DNA of 64,000 nucleotides. Origin: Cupriavidus pauculus (GTDB lineage Bacteria; Pseudomonadota; Gammaproteobacteria; Burkholderiales; Burkholderiaceae). Below, in pieces: positions 63,541 to 64,000 of this stretch. The DNA lies in contig NZ_VZOW01000022.1 of assembly GCF_008801835.1 (NCBI RefSeq), forward strand, positions 24,350 to 88,349, read 5' to 3'. Numbering within the stretch: position 1 is the first letter of the stretch; each line of letters begins with the position of its first letter. The position numbers were made by a program, and so were the translations under genes. The notes below the pieces were generated by a model, which made no database searches, was not told the DNA's origin, and worked only from the letters and a program-made list of their open reading frames with translations.

Positions 63541-64000
63541 ATGACCCGCAACGCCTCTGCTTATCCCCGCCTGCTGGCCGATGTCGGCGGCACCAACGTC
63601 CGCTTTGCCCTGGAATCCGCGCCGATGCGCATCGGCGAAGTCACCGGCTACAAGGTGGCAGATTTTCCGTCGCTCGAAGCGGCGATGCGCCAGTACCTGC
63701 AGGCGCAGCGTGCCGACGCGGTGCGCCATGCGGCCATCGGGCTGGCCAATCCGGTGACCGGCGATCACGTCAAGCTGACCAATCACAACTGGGCCTTTTC
63801 GATCGAACAGATGCGTGAGTCGCTGGGACTGACCACGCTGGTGGCGATTAACGATTTCACCTCGCTGGCGCTGGCGTTGCCCTGGCTGCCGGCCGATGCG
63901 CTGGCGCAGGTGCGCGCGGGCACGGCCGTACCCACCGCGCCGCGCGCGCTGATCGGCCCGGGCACCGGGCTGGGCGTCTCGGGCCTGGTGCCGGCGCCCG
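63541..64000 (+). CDS. glk: Glucokinase, 5' part (cut by window end)
   Basis: The visible 153 residues contain the phosphate-binding ADVGGTNVRFALE, glucose-contacting LTNHNWAFS and catalytic VAINDFTSLALALPWL, and GPGTGLG. In Burkholderiaceae this gene is often fused to an RpiR-type regulator; the fusion part would lie beyond the window. It supplies glucose-6-phosphate to zwf. Confidence 0.95.
   Translation, partial: MTRNASAYPRLLADVGGTNVRFALESAPMRIGEVTGYKVADFPSLEAAMRQYLQAQRADAVRHAAIGLANPVTGDHVKLTNHNWAFSIEQMRESLGLTTLVAINDFTSLALALPWLPADALAQVRAGTAVPTAPRALIGPGTGLGVSGLVPAP

Overview
The window is high-GC DNA that looks like the secondary replicon (chromid, chromosome 2) of a Burkholderiaceae bacterium, most likely Cupriavidus or a close Ralstonia relative. 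This rests on four things: a RepA (RepA_C type) initiator with parA, parB and a large iteron field in mid-window; a Burkholderiaceae-type porin; an edd / zwf-pgl-glk Entner-Doudoroff locus; and Burkholderiaceae-style exopolysaccharide genes. No database search was run, so genus is inference.

Layout. (1) 1-23.1 kb: exopolysaccharide locus. It holds the tail of one Wzc-like tyrosine kinase, a complete second Wzc-like protein, glycosyltransferases, a flippase, an acetyltransferase, an FkbM methyltransferase, a tandem alpha/beta hydrolase, ManC, a WcaJ-type priming transferase, a PAP2 phosphatase and a Crp-type regulator. Inside it is a tightly coupled five-gene operon: carrier protein, acyl-CoA-dehydrogenase-like flavoprotein, amino acid:[carrier protein] ligase, DUF1839 protein and GH2 glycosidase. 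A second DUF1839 gene lies nearby. (2) 23.1-36.4 kb: small unknown genes, two paralogous receiver-like regulators, and a one-directional accessory cluster (porin, XapX, MFS-monooxygenase fusion, DoxX, Tat-exported amidohydrolase and alpha/beta hydrolase, YcaC-like hydrolase) ending at a FixJ-type regulator, then 1.5 kb nearly empty of genes. (3) 36.4-43.6 kb: the replication and segregation core: a degenerate integrase-like protein, parB, parA, two candidate parS palindromes, repA, a repA operator, about 20 iterons, a purine-rich 12-mer tract, and cold-shock genes on both flanks. (4) 43.9-58.8 kb: NCS2 purine permease, a VpsR-like sigma-54 activator, small exported proteins, YihY/BrkB, prfC, a Fur-box TonB receptor divergent from an MFS transporter and an AraC regulator, and an MscS channel. 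(5) 59-64 kb: edd divergent from zwf-pgl-glk, with glk cut by the window end.

The most striking signal is that the replication iteron (CGTACCCGTTTCTGCG) is not confined to the origin. Eight exact-consensus copies lie outside it, from 8.05 kb to 61.1 kb, all in intergenic DNA, while most copies inside the origin cluster are imperfect. This looks like a dispersed network of RepA-binding sites that could titrate RepA, control copy number or link transcription to replication. The other notable system is the aminoacyl-carrier-protein operon embedded in the polysaccharide locus.
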